NCBI RefSeq assembly: GCF_900109135.1
Contig: NZ_FNYT01000015.1
Location: forward strand, 1-64,000
Direction: 5' to 3'
Length of the DNA stretch: 64,000 nucleotides
DNA from: Trichococcus ilyis
GTDB lineage: Bacteria; Bacillota; Bacilli; Lactobacillales; Aerococcaceae
A model generated the notes under the pieces. That model searched no databases, was not told the DNA's origin, and saw nothing but the letters and a program-made list of their open reading frames with translations. Both the position numbers and the translations under genes were made by a program. Below, piece after piece: positions 17,633-25,624 of the stretch (position 1 is the first letter of the stretch; each line of letters begins with the position of its first letter).

Positions 17633-20254
17633 TCATCGTTGGAATCCATCGAGGTCAGCAGTCCGGAAAGCGACCTGATTCCCCGCCAGTTCCACTGTCA
17701 CAGCTTGATTTTCATGGATATCGCCTTTTATGATGGCCCGCGCCAAAGGATTCTCGATTTCCGCTGAGATGAACCTTCTGAGGGGCCTAGCTCCGTAAAT
17801 CGGATCGTAAGCATTCTCCGCTATCCAAGATGTCACCTCGTCGGAAACAGCAAGCTGGATCTGTTTGTCCACCAACCGGCCGGATAGATCCTCGACCATT
17901 TTGACGATGATTTTTTTGACATCCGTTTTGCTTAATGGCGTAAAGAGGATGGTGTCGTCGATCCGATTCAAAAATTCCGGCTTGAATGTTCCCTTCAGGG
18001 CTCTTGTGACTTCATTCGCGACTGCTTCCGGGATGGTTCCGTCCGGTTGGACACCTTCGAGAAGCAGTTGCGACCCGATGTTGCTGGTCATGATCAGGAC
18101 GGTGTTTTTGAAATCGACCACGCGCCCCTTCGAATCGGTCAAGCGTCCATCATCCAATACCTGCAGCAGAATATTGAAGACGTCCGGGTGGGCTTTCTCG
18201 ATCTCATCCAAGAGAATGATCGTATACGGACTGCGGCGGACCGCTTCCGTCAATTGGCCGCCTTCTTCGTAGCCTACATATCCAGGGGGCGCCCCGATCA
18301 GGCGTGAAACGGAAAATTTTTCCATGTATTCGCTCATATCGATGCGGACCATGTGCTCATCGGAATCAAACAAGTTTTCTGCCAACGCTTTGGCCAATTC
18401 CGTTTTCCCTACTCCTGTCGGCCCCAAGAACAAGAAAGAACCGATGGGCCGGTTGGGTGATTGCAGGCCTGCACGCGACCGCAGAACGGCATTCGTGACG
18501 CTCTCCACAGCCTCTTCCTGGCCGATGACGCGCTTGTGCAGCGTCTCCTCCAGCTTCAGGAGTTTATCCCTTTCGCCCTCGACCAGTTTCGTTACCGGGA
18601 TGCCTGTCATGCGCCCCACGACTGCGGCGATTTCATTTTCCGTGACGGACTCCTGCACAAGGTTGCCGGCCTTATCCCTCCGGTCCGCGTTCTCTTTTTC
18701 GAGGGCCGCCAATTCCTTTTCCATCTGCGGGATGCTGCCATGGCGCAGAACTGCAGCCCGTTCCAGGTCATAATTGGCTTCTGCATCCTCCAGTTGTCTG
18801 CGTGCCTCTTCCAGATTTTCGCGTTTGGCGCGCAGCCTTTCGACCTCTTCTTTTTCGTTGCCCCATTTCATGCGCAGTTCATTGGCTTCCTCACGCAAAT
18901 CTGCCAGTTCGATCTGCAGGGCGGCCAATCTCTTCCTGCTCTGATCATCGGTTTCTTTTTTCAGGGCGGCCTCTTCGATTTCAAGCTGCATCAGCTTGCG
19001 GCTCACCTGATCCAACTCAGTCGGCATCGAATTCATTTCCACCTTTATGTTCGCGCAGGCTTCATCGACAAGATCGATGGCTTTATCCGGCAGGAACCTG
19101 TCGGTGATGTAGCGGTCGGACAGGGTCGCTGCCGCAACGAGGGCATTGTCATGGATATTGACGCTGTGGTGGATTTCATACCTTTCCTTCAATCCCCTCA
19201 AGATGCTGATTGTATCGGCAACTGTAGGTTCCTTCACCAGCACTTTCTGGAATCTCCGTTCCAAAGCCTTGTCCTTCTCCAGATTCTGGCGGTATTCATC
19301 CAATGTGGTCGCTCCGATGCAGTGCAATTCGCCTCTGGCCAACATCGGCTTCAGCAGATTGCCGGCATCCATGCTCCCCTCGGTTTTCCCCGCCCCGACG
19401 ATCGTATGGATTTCATCGATGAAAAGGATGATGCGCCCGTCGCTTTTCTTCACTTCCTTCAGCACCGCTTTCAGGCGTTCCTCGAATTCTCCGCGGTATT
19501 TGGCTCCCGCAATCAGCGAACCCATATCCAGCGAAAAGATCGTTTTGTCCTTCAGGTTGTCCGGCACGTCTTTTTTCACGATCCGCTGGGCCAACCCTTC
19601 CACGATTGCGGTCTTGCCGACGCCCGGTTCGCCGATCAGGATCGGATTGTTTTTGGTTTTGCGCGACAAAATGCGGATCACATCCCTGATCTCTTCGTCC
19701 CGGCCGATGACCGGATCTTGTTTTCCGCTCCTCACAGCTTGCACGAGATCTACACCGTACTTCTCCAATGCTTCATATTGCTCTTCCTGGTTTTGCGAAG
19801 TCACACGGTCTCCCCCTCTCATTTCCTTTATTTTTTCGGCGAACATTTTTTCGCTCAAGCCCTGTTTTTCCAGATATTTTGTCAGCGGATGGTTTTTCAG
19901 CGTCATCAAACTCAGCAGCACCGTATCGGTGGCTAAGAAATCATCTTGCTGGTCCAGACGTTTGCGATCCGCTTCCAGCAGCAAGTTGTAAAGGTTCTGG
20001 CTGAACGTCTGACCATACTGAACGGAAGTGCCTTCAATAACCGCTAAGCGGTCCAGCTCCTTATCAACAGCTGCTTCAAAATCAGCTGCCGCGACCCCTG
20101 AATCCGTATAAAAATTACGCCCAAAACTGTCCGGCTGCAAAAATACTTTCCATAGATGCGCAATATCGACTGCCTGATGCTTGCGCACAACGGCGACACG
20201 CTGCGCTTCCGCAATCGCCTCCTGCAGTGCCGTCGTCATTTTTCCCATTTCCAT
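17633..20254 (-). CDS. clpB: ATP-dependent disaggregase ClpB
   Basis: Hexameric AAA+ chaperone that extracts polypeptides from aggregates together with DnaK. It has an N-terminal repeat domain (about 1-150), the first AAA+ module with GEPGVGKT, a long coiled-coil M-domain rich in Glu/Lys/Arg/Leu (about 410-540), and a second AAA+ module with GPTGVGKT and DEIEKAHPD. The 873-residue length and the M-domain distinguish it from ClpC and ClpE. The ATG follows GAGGAGG. It is transcribed alone from a promoter covered by a CtsR box, so it belongs to the heat-shock CtsR regulon. Confidence 0.96.
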   Translation of the reverse strand: MEMGKMTTALQEAIAEAQRVAVVRKHQAVDIAHLWKVFLQPDSFGRNFYTDSGVAAADFEAAVDKELDRLAVIEGTSVQYGQTFSQNLYNLLLEADRKRLDQQDDFLATDTVLLSLMTLKNHPLTKYLEKQGLSEKMFAEKIKEMRGGDRVTSQNQEEQYEALEKYGVDLVQAVRSGKQDPVIGRDEEIRDVIRILSRKTKNNPILIGEPGVGKTAIVEGLAQRIVKKDVPDNLKDKTIFSLDMGSLIAGAKYRGEFEERLKAVLKEVKKSDGRIILFIDEIHTIVGAGKTEGSMDAGNLLKPMLARGELHCIGATTLDEYRQNLEKDKALERRFQKVLVKEPTVADTISILRGLKERYEIHHSVNIHDNALVAAATLSDRYITDRFLPDKAIDLVDEACANIKVEMNSMPTELDQVSRKLMQLEIEEAALKKETDDQSRKRLAALQIELADLREEANELRMKWGNEKEEVERLRAKRENLEEARRQLEDAEANYDLERAAVLRHGSIPQMEKELAALEKENADRRDKAGNLVQESVTENEIAAVVGRMTGIPVTKLVEGERDKLLKLEETLHKRVIGQEEAVESVTNAVLRSRAGLQSPNRPIGSFLFLGPTGVGKTELAKALAENLFDSDEHMVRIDMSEYMEKFSVSRLIGAPPGYVGYEEGGQLTEAVRRSPYTIILLDEIEKAHPDVFNILLQVLDDGRLTDSKGRVVDFKNTVLIMTSNIGSQLLLEGVQPDGTIPEAVANEVTRALKGTFKPEFLNRIDDTILFTPLSKTDVKKIIVKMVEDLSGRLVDKQIQLAVSDEVTSWIAENAYDPIYGARPLRRFISAEIENPLARAIIKGDIHENQAVTVELAGNQVAFRTADLDGFQR

Positions 20255-20300
20255 GCGGGGACCTCCTCAAAAATCTGCTGTTGTTATGCTCCATAACACA

Positions 20301-20330
20301 AGTATACGACTATGGTCAAAATTGGTCAAA
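20301..20330 (-). promoter_or_regulatory. clpB promoter with CtsR box
   Basis: Minus-strand TTGACC (20324-20329) and TATACT (20301-20306) are 17 bp apart. On the plus strand GGTCAAA-ATT-GGTCAAA (20314-20330) is a direct repeat of two perfect CtsR heptads with the 3-bp spacer, covering the -35 box. The consensus prefers A in the middle of the spacer; here it is T. Confidence 0.85.
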
Positions 20331-20344
20331 TGATAACAACGAAA

Positions 20345-20380
20345 AAAGAGCAACAAAGGTGTTTGCCTTTGTTGCTCTTC
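20345..20380 (-). terminator. Terminator after the SufT-like gene
   Basis: GAGCAACAAAGG paired with CCTTTGTTGCTC, with A-run and T-run flanks. It insulates the clpB promoter from upstream transcription. Confidence 0.8.
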
Positions 20381-20383
20381 TCC

Positions 20384-20728
20384 TCAGCGGATCCCCAGCG
20401 CGATCCGCGCATAGCGCGACATTCTGTCCGTCGTCCAAGCCGGGTACCAAACCAGCTTCACTTGGGCTTCCGTCACTTCAGGAACGGCTTTCAAAGCCCG
20501 ATGGATCTCATCCGTGATGACATCCGCCAATGGGCACCCCATCGTAGTGAGCGTCATTTTGATCAGGCAGAATCCGTCCTGTTCCAGCTCCACCTCATAG
20601 ATCAGACCTAAATTGACGATATCTATTCCTAATTCCGGGTCTATCACTTGCTCAAGCGCCGCCAGCACGCGTTCTTTTATGCTTTCCAATTCTTCTTGCG
20701 AATATTGGGGATTTATCTCTTCAGTCAT
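20384..20728 (-). CDS. MIP18/SufT-type iron-sulfur cluster assembly factor (YitW-like)
   Basis: A 114-residue protein of the MIP18 (DUF59/PaaD) family, whose members help deliver Fe-S clusters. Visible hallmarks are DPELGIDIVNLGL (30-42) and the conserved cysteine Cys65 in TTMGCPLAD. The ATG at 20728 is chosen because AGAGGTG lies six bases upstream. It is 64 bp downstream of an esterase gene in the same orientation, the same pairing as yitW and yitV in Bacillus. The suf operon is not in the window, so its partner proteins are unknown. Confidence 0.85.
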   Translation of the reverse strand: MTEEINPQYSQEELESIKERVLAALEQVIDPELGIDIVNLGLIYEVELEQDGFCLIKMTLTTMGCPLADVITDEIHRALKAVPEVTEAQVKLVWYPAWTTDRMSRYARIALGIR

Positions 20729-20792
20729 TGCCAACACCTCTAACTTTTCTGGATTAATACGATGATAACAGTTTGTGCATGAAAATTCAATG

Positions 20793-21551
20793 TTAATATC
20801 CGCTTCCTAAAAATACAGCCATCTCCTCAAAAATGGCGTAAGGCACCCTGTGTCCAGCGCCTTCCGTAGACCGGAAGCAAATCTTTTCGGCATAAGCTTC
20901 CTTCCGGATGTCGCTGACGAACTGCGCCATCTGGTCAAACGGAACACTTTCGTCGGCTGTACCATGCCAAATGTAGAACGGTTTGTCCGCGAGGGATTCC
21001 GGTTGTTCTTTGAGACTCAAGCTTTCAAAAGGCGCCATCAACGCTGTGACCTTCTCGGCGTCGATCGGCGGCAGGCCTTCCACCCATCGGGATTTCAATG
21101 CCCAATGGGACAAGCCGATCGGATCCGGGCTTCCCATCAGGCAGGCGGCCGAATGGATCCATGGATATTGCGTTAAAGCGATGCAGGTCGTGATGCCTCC
21201 CATCGACAGCCCAGTAACTGATACCTGATCTTTTTTTGCCAGACCGGAATCAACGTACGCCTCCACCAGGGAAGGAAGTTCCTTGATGTTCTGCAGGACC
21301 ACCGACCAGAATTCTGCCGCAGGTTCCCCCTCATAAGCCTCTTCTTTGCGTTCCCCATGGCGATAGGCGTCGGGGATGACGACCCTCATGCCCTTTTTCG
21401 CCAAAGCATACCCCGGTTCCAGGCCTCTCTCTTTTTGGTTCATGATGCCGTGATAAAAGAGCGCCAACGGGACGGCCTCACCCTTCTTGTCTTCTTCAAC
21501 GATTTCCAGTATTGGTATATGGTGAATGATTTTTCTTTCGATTAAAATCAC
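20793..21551 (-). CDS. Alpha/beta hydrolase, YitV-like esterase
   Basis: A cytosolic serine esterase of unknown natural substrate, 252 residues. The catalytic triad is visible: Ser116 in the nucleophile elbow GLSMGG, Asp200 in HGTADESVP and His234 in GAGHRV. The oxyanion region is FYHGIM (32-37). The start is GTG at 21551, five bases after AGAGGGA. It precedes the SufT-like gene in the same order as Bacillus yitV-yitW, so the pairing is conserved although the link between an esterase and Fe-S assembly is unexplained. Confidence 0.85.
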   Translation of the reverse strand: MILIERKIIHHIPILEIVEEDKKGEAVPLALFYHGIMNQKERGLEPGYALAKKGMRVVIPDAYRHGERKEEAYEGEPAAEFWSVVLQNIKELPSLVEAYVDSGLAKKDQVSVTGLSMGGITTCIALTQYPWIHSAACLMGSPDPIGLSHWALKSRWVEGLPPIDAEKVTALMAPFESLSLKEQPESLADKPFYIWHGTADESVPFDQMAQFVSDIRKEAYAEKICFRSTEGAGHRVPYAIFEEMAVFLGSGY

Positions 21552-21640
21552 ATTGATCCCTCTTTTTCAGCTCTGATTGAAGGCAGGCCGATCTTTATCC
21601 GATCGTTTGCCCATTCCCGATCCATGGCAAACCGATCCCG

Positions 21641-22459
21641 CTACGGCTGCTGCAGGCGAAAATAATTTTCCAGATAGATCGCCAGGCCGTCCTCATGGTT
21701 CGTATGCATCGTTACATCGTCGGCAATATGCTTTAATGCCGAAATCCCGTTCTGCATGACGACACCATGCCCGGCGTAGCGGATCATTTCCATGTCGTTA
21801 TCCTCGTCGCCGAACGCAAGGATATCCTCCCGCTTGATGCCGTAATGATTCGCGACCACTTCAACGCCGAGCGCTTTCTGGACGCCGGCGGACACGATCT
21901 CCAGGCACGGCATCGTTCCGCCCCATGTGCGGATTTCGATGGTTTTGCCGTAGCGCGCCAAAATCCGATCACGGATGGCCTCCAAATTGTGTCCCTCCGA
22001 AAATATATTCATGGATGTCGGATTTTCAGACAAGGTATCCTTCGAAGTGATTTGCGTGGCCATCAAATTTTTCGGGAAATATTCGTTAGCCGGCAGTGTT
22101 GCGGTCGAAGCGAAAAGCTTTTCTTTGCCTTCCACGCAGATAAAATCGATTCCCAATTCTTCACGTTGTTCGATCAGGTCCATCGCAAAATCTTTATTCA
22201 GCGTCTTATGGTAGTAATTGCTCCAATTGCTGTCAGAGGGATTATGGCATAACGCACCATTGAAGTTCACCAAGGGCGTTGTCATCCTGAGCGTTTCATA
22301 GAATTCTTTGCTGTTCCTGTAAGGGCGTCCGGTCGCGATCATGACCAGATGATTGTCCTTTTGCAATGTTGCCAGCACGTTTTTGGTCCGATCGCTCAAC
22401 AACGACTGGTTGTTGAGTGTAGTCCCGTCTAAATCCAAAGCGATTAATTTTTGTTTCAT
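21641..22459 (-). CDS. Cof-type HAD family sugar/cofactor phosphatase
   Basis: Mg2+-dependent phosphatase of the HAD superfamily, class IIB cap (Cof/YidA group); physiological substrate not predictable. Motif I is LDLDGT with nucleophile Asp9 and acid Asp11, motif II is ATGRPY (42-47), and motif III/IV includes the late GDEDNDMEMI with KALGV/Lys upstream. The 272-residue length is typical. The ATG follows AGGAGGA. It probably forms an operon with the unknown gene upstream, 40 bp away. Confidence 0.88.
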   Translation of the reverse strand: MKQKLIALDLDGTTLNNQSLLSDRTKNVLATLQKDNHLVMIATGRPYRNSKEFYETLRMTTPLVNFNGALCHNPSDSNWSNYYHKTLNKDFAMDLIEQREELGIDFICVEGKEKLFASTATLPANEYFPKNLMATQITSKDTLSENPTSMNIFSEGHNLEAIRDRILARYGKTIEIRTWGGTMPCLEIVSAGVQKALGVEVVANHYGIKREDILAFGDEDNDMEMIRYAGHGVVMQNGISALKHIADDVTMHTNHEDGLAIYLENYFRLQQP

Positions 22460-22499
22460 GGTTCCTCCTGCATTCTCCGCCTTCCGTGCGGTTCAACGT

Positions 22500-22934
22500 T
22501 CATTCGCTTCCCAACGACGGAAACTTGCTCTTCAATTCTGCTGTCATGACCTTTGCGATGTTCGATCCGATCACCAGCATTTCATATAGCGGTTTGACAT
22601 CTGTTGTCGTGCGGCCCAACAGACGAAGGAAAATTTCCCCATCGCCCGCCAGGCACAGTGTATAATAAAAAGTCTTTGTTTGGTTCAGTTCATTGATCAG
22701 TTCCAGCAAGTCCGTTTTATCCGCATAGTTGTTCAAGTAAGCCAGTTTCCTGTAGCTGATCTGAAAATCGCTTTCCGCCTCATCTTTGGCGATGACCACG
22801 CCAAACGGCAAAGAACGCTCTTTATCAAGATTGAATTTGCCCTGGTACAAAAACTGGCCATTTTGGATCGGATGGCTTTTCAGTGGCATGCCTTTTTCTT
22901 GGAATTGTTGATCCAGTGCTGCTAATATCGTCAA
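22500..22934 (-). CDS. Conserved hypothetical protein, unknown function
   Basis: I do not recognise this 144-residue protein. It is soluble with no signal peptide; a mixed beta pattern (HPIQNGQFLYQGKFNL, FGVVIAKDEAE, FYYTLCLAGDGEIFLRLLG) alternates with short helices, which recalls small YbjN/type III chaperone-like folds, but that is only an impression. The start is most likely TTG at 22934, five bases after AGAGTGA; an in-frame ATG at 22952 has no ribosome binding site. It lies upstream of a HAD phosphatase in the same direction and downstream of the rplS terminator on the other side. Confidence 0.6.
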   Translation of the reverse strand: MTILAALDQQFQEKGMPLKSHPIQNGQFLYQGKFNLDKERSLPFGVVIAKDEAESDFQISYRKLAYLNNYADKTDLLELINELNQTKTFYYTLCLAGDGEIFLRLLGRTTTDVKPLYEMLVIGSNIAKVMTAELKSKFPSLGSE

Positions 22935-23009
22935 AACTATCACTCTTTTCATGTATGGTGCTACAAGTATAGCACACTTCTGCCAAGAAGATCGCTGATC
23001 GCAGTATAC

Positions 23010-23042
23010 AAAAAAGGTCCGGAACCGAAGTCCAGACCTTTC
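23010..23042 (-). terminator. Terminator of rplS
   Basis: AAAGGTC-GGA paired with TCC-GACCTTT, followed on the minus strand by TTTTTTG. Confidence 0.85.
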
Positions 23043-23059
23043 CATTGACATGCGGAATA

Positions 23060-23413
23060 TTAACGACGTCTTTCTTTGATACGGGCAGCTTTTCCGTGTA
23101 ATGCGCGCAAGTAGTAAAGTTTTGCACGACGCACTTTACCGAAGCGAACAACTTCGATTAGAGCTACACGTGGAGTATGCAATGGGAATGTACGTTCCAC
23201 ACCGATACCGTTGGAAATTTTACGCACTGTATAAGTTTCGCTGATTCCGAATCCGCGGCGTTTGATGACTACGCCTTCGAATAATTGGATACGTTCTCTT
23301 GTTCCTTCGACAACGCGAGCGTGAACGCGAACAGTGTCTCCAGGACGGAATGCAGGAATATCACTACGTAATTGTCCTTGTGTAATTGCTTCAATCAATG
23401 GTAATTGACTCAT
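23060..23413 (-). CDS. rplS: 50S ribosomal protein L19
   Basis: Ribosomal protein at the 30S-50S interface. The 117 residues show the L19 core: [26 protein letters not shown] and the basic end [20 protein letters not shown] (its last conserved stretch). The ATG at 23413 follows GGAAGGAG. It is the last gene of the rpsP-khpA-rimM-trmD-rplS order, but has its own promoter and a leader of about 85 nt. Confidence 0.97.
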   Translation of the reverse strand: MSQLPLIEAITQGQLRSDIPAFRPGDTVRVHARVVEGTRERIQLFEGVVIKRRGFGISETYTVRKISNGIGVERTFPLHTPRVALIEVVRFGKVRRAKLYYLRALHGKAARIKERRR

Positions 23414-23478
23414 GTTTTTTTCTCCTTCCAACCGACATTCATGCACAATCGCGCTGCACAGCGGAATATCGTTTTATC

Positions 23479-23549
23479 GAGCAGTCTCCCTGCTCACCTG
23501 TAAAATTCTAACACAATAGCTTTGATGTGTAAAGTATTTTTCGTTTACA
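23479..23549 (-). promoter_or_regulatory. rplS promoter, inverted repeat and leader hairpin
   Basis: Minus-strand TTTACA (23528-23533) and TAGAAT (23505-23510) are 17 bp apart. The -35 box is one arm of a 22-bp inverted repeat at 23528-23549 (arms TGTAAAG.../...TTTACA, A/T core) that is 20/22 identical to the one at the rpsP promoter. Downstream, GAGCAG-TCTCC-CTGCTC (23479-23495) would form a hairpin early in the leader, where Bacillus carries the L19 leader RNA; that equivalence is a guess. Confidence 0.6.
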
Positions 23550-23573
23550 TGGCTTTTGTTTTCGGACGTGCAT

Positions 23574-24326
23574 TCATGCCTGATCGGCCGCTTGCTCTTC
23601 CTGCTGTATCTCAGCCAGCCACTTTTGCTGTTTCTTTGATAAAGTGATCTTTTCCAGCATTTCCGGGCGTCTCAGCCAAGTTTTTCGCAAAGATTCCTTT
23701 TCTTGCCACTCAGCGATTTTCTGATGGTTGCCGCTGAACAGCACTTCAGGGACGACATCCCCGCGGAAATCGCGCGGTCTCGTGTACTGCGGATGTTCCA
23801 GCAAACCGGTGGAGAAAGAATCGGTCTTGTTCGACTGATCGTTGCCCAATACGGCGGGCAGGAGCCGCACGGTCGCGTCGATCATGACCATCGCTCCCAA
23901 TTCTCCTCCCGTCAGGACGTAATCCCCGATCGATATCTCGTCCGTCACATGCTGTTTGATGCGTTCATCGAAACCTTCATAGTGGCCGCAGATGAAAATA
24001 AGGTGTTCTTCCTCGGCAAATTCTTCCGCCAACCCCTGATTGAAGGTTTTTCCGGATGGATCCAAAAGGACGATCCTTTTTTTCGTTTCGGGCGAATGGA
24101 CCTCGATGTCCTTCAATGCGTCAACAATCGGCTGCGCGCGCAGCAACATGCCCGCCCCACCGCCGAAAGGATAATCATCGACGGAATTATGCTTGTTTTC
24201 GGAATAATCGCGGAAATTTGTGCACGTGATCGAAACGCGGCCACTTTCGATCGCTTTTCCGATGATCGATTCGGACATCGGCCCTTCGAACATCGCCGGA
24301 AACAATGTCAATACATCTATCTTCAT
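23574..24326 (-). CDS. trmD: tRNA (guanine(37)-N1)-methyltransferase
   Basis: Methylates G37 next to the anticodon of tRNAs reading CNN codons using S-adenosylmethionine, preventing frameshifting; essential. The trefoil-knot SPOUT fold is indicated by [13 protein letters not shown] and [15 protein letters not shown]. Start is the ATG at 24326, which overlaps the rimM stop (TGATG), with AAGGACTGATGG upstream; 250 residues. Longer frames run into rimM. Translationally coupled to rimM. Confidence 0.96.
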   Translation of the reverse strand: MKIDVLTLFPAMFEGPMSESIIGKAIESGRVSITCTNFRDYSENKHNSVDDYPFGGGAGMLLRAQPIVDALKDIEVHSPETKKRIVLLDPSGKTFNQGLAEEFAEEEHLIFICGHYEGFDERIKQHVTDEISIGDYVLTGGELGAMVMIDATVRLLPAVLGNDQSNKTDSFSTGLLEHPQYTRPRDFRGDVVPEVLFSGNHQKIAEWQEKESLRKTWLRRPEMLEKITLSKKQQKWLAEIQQEEQAADQA

Positions 24327-24841
24327 CAGTCCATCAGTCCTTCTAGCACGTGGATCGTCACCTGTTTGTCTTCCAACGAGACCTTTTCCACAACAGAAGC
24401 GATATACGGAATCAATAGATCTTTTTGGCCTGGTCTGGAAACAACCCAAACATCATTTGCCCCGAGCGGCAAAATCTCTTTGATGGTCCCCAATTTTTCG
24501 CCTGTATCGCTGACGACGGACAAGCCGATGATTTCGTGATAGTAAAACTCATTCTCCGAAAGATCCTCCAGCTGTTCTTCCGAAACTTTCAAGGTGCCCC
24601 CTTTGAAAGGCTCCACCTCTTCGATCCGGTTGTATCCTTCGAAGGTCAGCAAATTGAAATTTTTGTGCACGCGATGGCTGGCAACCTTTAGTGCGATCGG
24701 CTCGCAGTTTTCGCGGAACAAATAGAGCGTTGCTCCCTTTTTGTAGCGTTCATCCGCAAAATCCGTGCTGGAAATGACGCGCACTTCGCCTTTGAGCCCT
24801 TGGGTATTCACAACTTTTCCGACATCATAAAACTTTTCCAT
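24326..24841 (-). CDS. rimM: Ribosome maturation factor RimM
   Basis: Binds S19 and helps process 16S rRNA in the 30S head. N-terminal beta-barrel domain begins [18 protein letters not shown] (5-22) and a C-terminal PRC-barrel ends with [18 protein letters not shown]. 171 residues, usual length. AGGAGAGG precedes the ATG. It is separated from khpA by 159 bp and overlaps trmD by one base. Confidence 0.95.
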   Translation of the reverse strand: MEKFYDVGKVVNTQGLKGEVRVISSTDFADERYKKGATLYLFRENCEPIALKVASHRVHKNFNLLTFEGYNRIEEVEPFKGGTLKVSEEQLEDLSENEFYYHEIIGLSVVSDTGEKLGTIKEILPLGANDVWVVSRPGQKDLLIPYIASVVEKVSLEDKQVTIHVLEGLMD

Positions 24842-25000
24842 TTTTCACCTCTCCTTACTGAGAACACTGCGCCTGCAATTCCTCTGCATAATAAAATAGA
24901 AGGGATAATTGCTACAATTGTATCATCATCCGCTTCTATTTATTCACTATTAAGTTAGGCATCCACCGGAAGAAACGACCGGATCCGCTGTTGAAGCGGA
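24842..25000 (-). other. 159-bp gap inside the rpsP-trmD operon with two stem-loops
   Basis: A stem ATCCGCT/AGCGGAT (24983-25001) overlaps the khpA stop codon, and AATAGAAG (from 24894) can pair with CTTCTATT (near 24932-24940). Neither has a clear U-tract on the minus strand, so they may be processing or attenuation structures rather than terminators. I see no convincing promoter. Confidence 0.35.
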
Positions 25001-25246
25001 TTATTCGGCCCCTTCGATCACAAGGCGGACACGTTTTGTGCCTTTGGTTCTGACGCTGTATACAATTGTACGGATCGCTCTGGCGACGCGTCCCTGTTTC
25101 CCGATCACACGACCGACATCTTCGGCATCAAGATGCAAATGATATTCCATGAACTCACTTGTCTCTTTGATTTCGATGGACATCTTCTCATCATGGACGA
25201 TCAAAGGTTTGACAATTGTCAGGATTAAATCTGAAATTTCAGGCAT
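25001..25246 (-). CDS. khpA: KH domain RNA-binding protein KhpA
   Basis: Small single-KH-domain protein that, with KhpB/Jag, binds mRNA and sRNA and influences cell division and elongation in Gram-positives. The GxxG loop is visible as VIGKQGRVARAI (about 48-59). The 81-residue length is standard for YlqC/KhpA. AAAGGGTGG precedes the ATG and nearly abuts the rpsP stop, so it is co-transcribed with rpsP. khpB is not in the window. Confidence 0.93.
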   Translation of the reverse strand: MPEISDLILTIVKPLIVHDEKMSIEIKETSEFMEYHLHLDAEDVGRVIGKQGRVARAIRTIVYSVRTKGTKRVRLVIEGAE

Positions 25247-25258
25247 TTAAACCACCCT

Positions 25259-25531
25259 TTATTTAGCTAACTTAGAGTCGTGGAATTTTTTCATGATACC
25301 TTGTTGAGAAAGTAAGTTACGAACTGTGTCAGATGGTTGCGCACCATCAGCTAGCCATTTCAAAACCAATTCTTCGTCAAATTTAACTTCAGCTGGTTCA
25401 ACAACTGGATTGTATGTACCTACTTTTTCGATGAAACGTCCATCACGTGGAGAACGTGAATCAGCTACAACGACACGGTAAAACGGGTTTCTTTTAGAAC
25501 CCATACGTTTTAAACGAATTTTAACTGCCAT
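25259..25531 (-). CDS. rpsP: 30S ribosomal protein S16
   Basis: Assembles early on 16S rRNA. The 90 residues start [20 protein letters not shown], the family signature, and contain [19 protein letters not shown] precedes the ATG. It heads the rpsP-khpA-rimM-trmD block and has a strong promoter in the gap to ffh. Confidence 0.97.
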   Translation of the reverse strand: MAVKIRLKRMGSKRNPFYRVVVADSRSPRDGRFIEKVGTYNPVVEPAEVKFDEELVLKWLADGAQPSDTVRNLLSQQGIMKKFHDSKLAK

Positions 25532-25571
25532 TTATATTACACCTCCATATATCTGTATCTCACATTTTTAT

Positions 25572-25616
25572 ATATTACCAGTTTTCATTTTAGTTGTAAA
25601 GTATTTTTTCTTTACA
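25572..25616 (-). promoter_or_regulatory. rpsP promoter with 22-bp inverted repeat
   Basis: Minus-strand TTTACA (25595-25600) and TAATAT (25572-25577) are 17 bp apart. The -35 lies in a 22-bp inverted repeat at 25595-25616, TGTAAAG and CTTTACA arms around an A/T core, almost identical to that at rplS. Confidence 0.65.
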
Positions 25617-25624
25617 CTGCCCAA

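Noticed and set aside
18461-19936. 491-residue open frame opposite clpB
   Set aside because: Antisense to an intact, well-conserved clpB with all motifs; no start signal and no recognisable domain.
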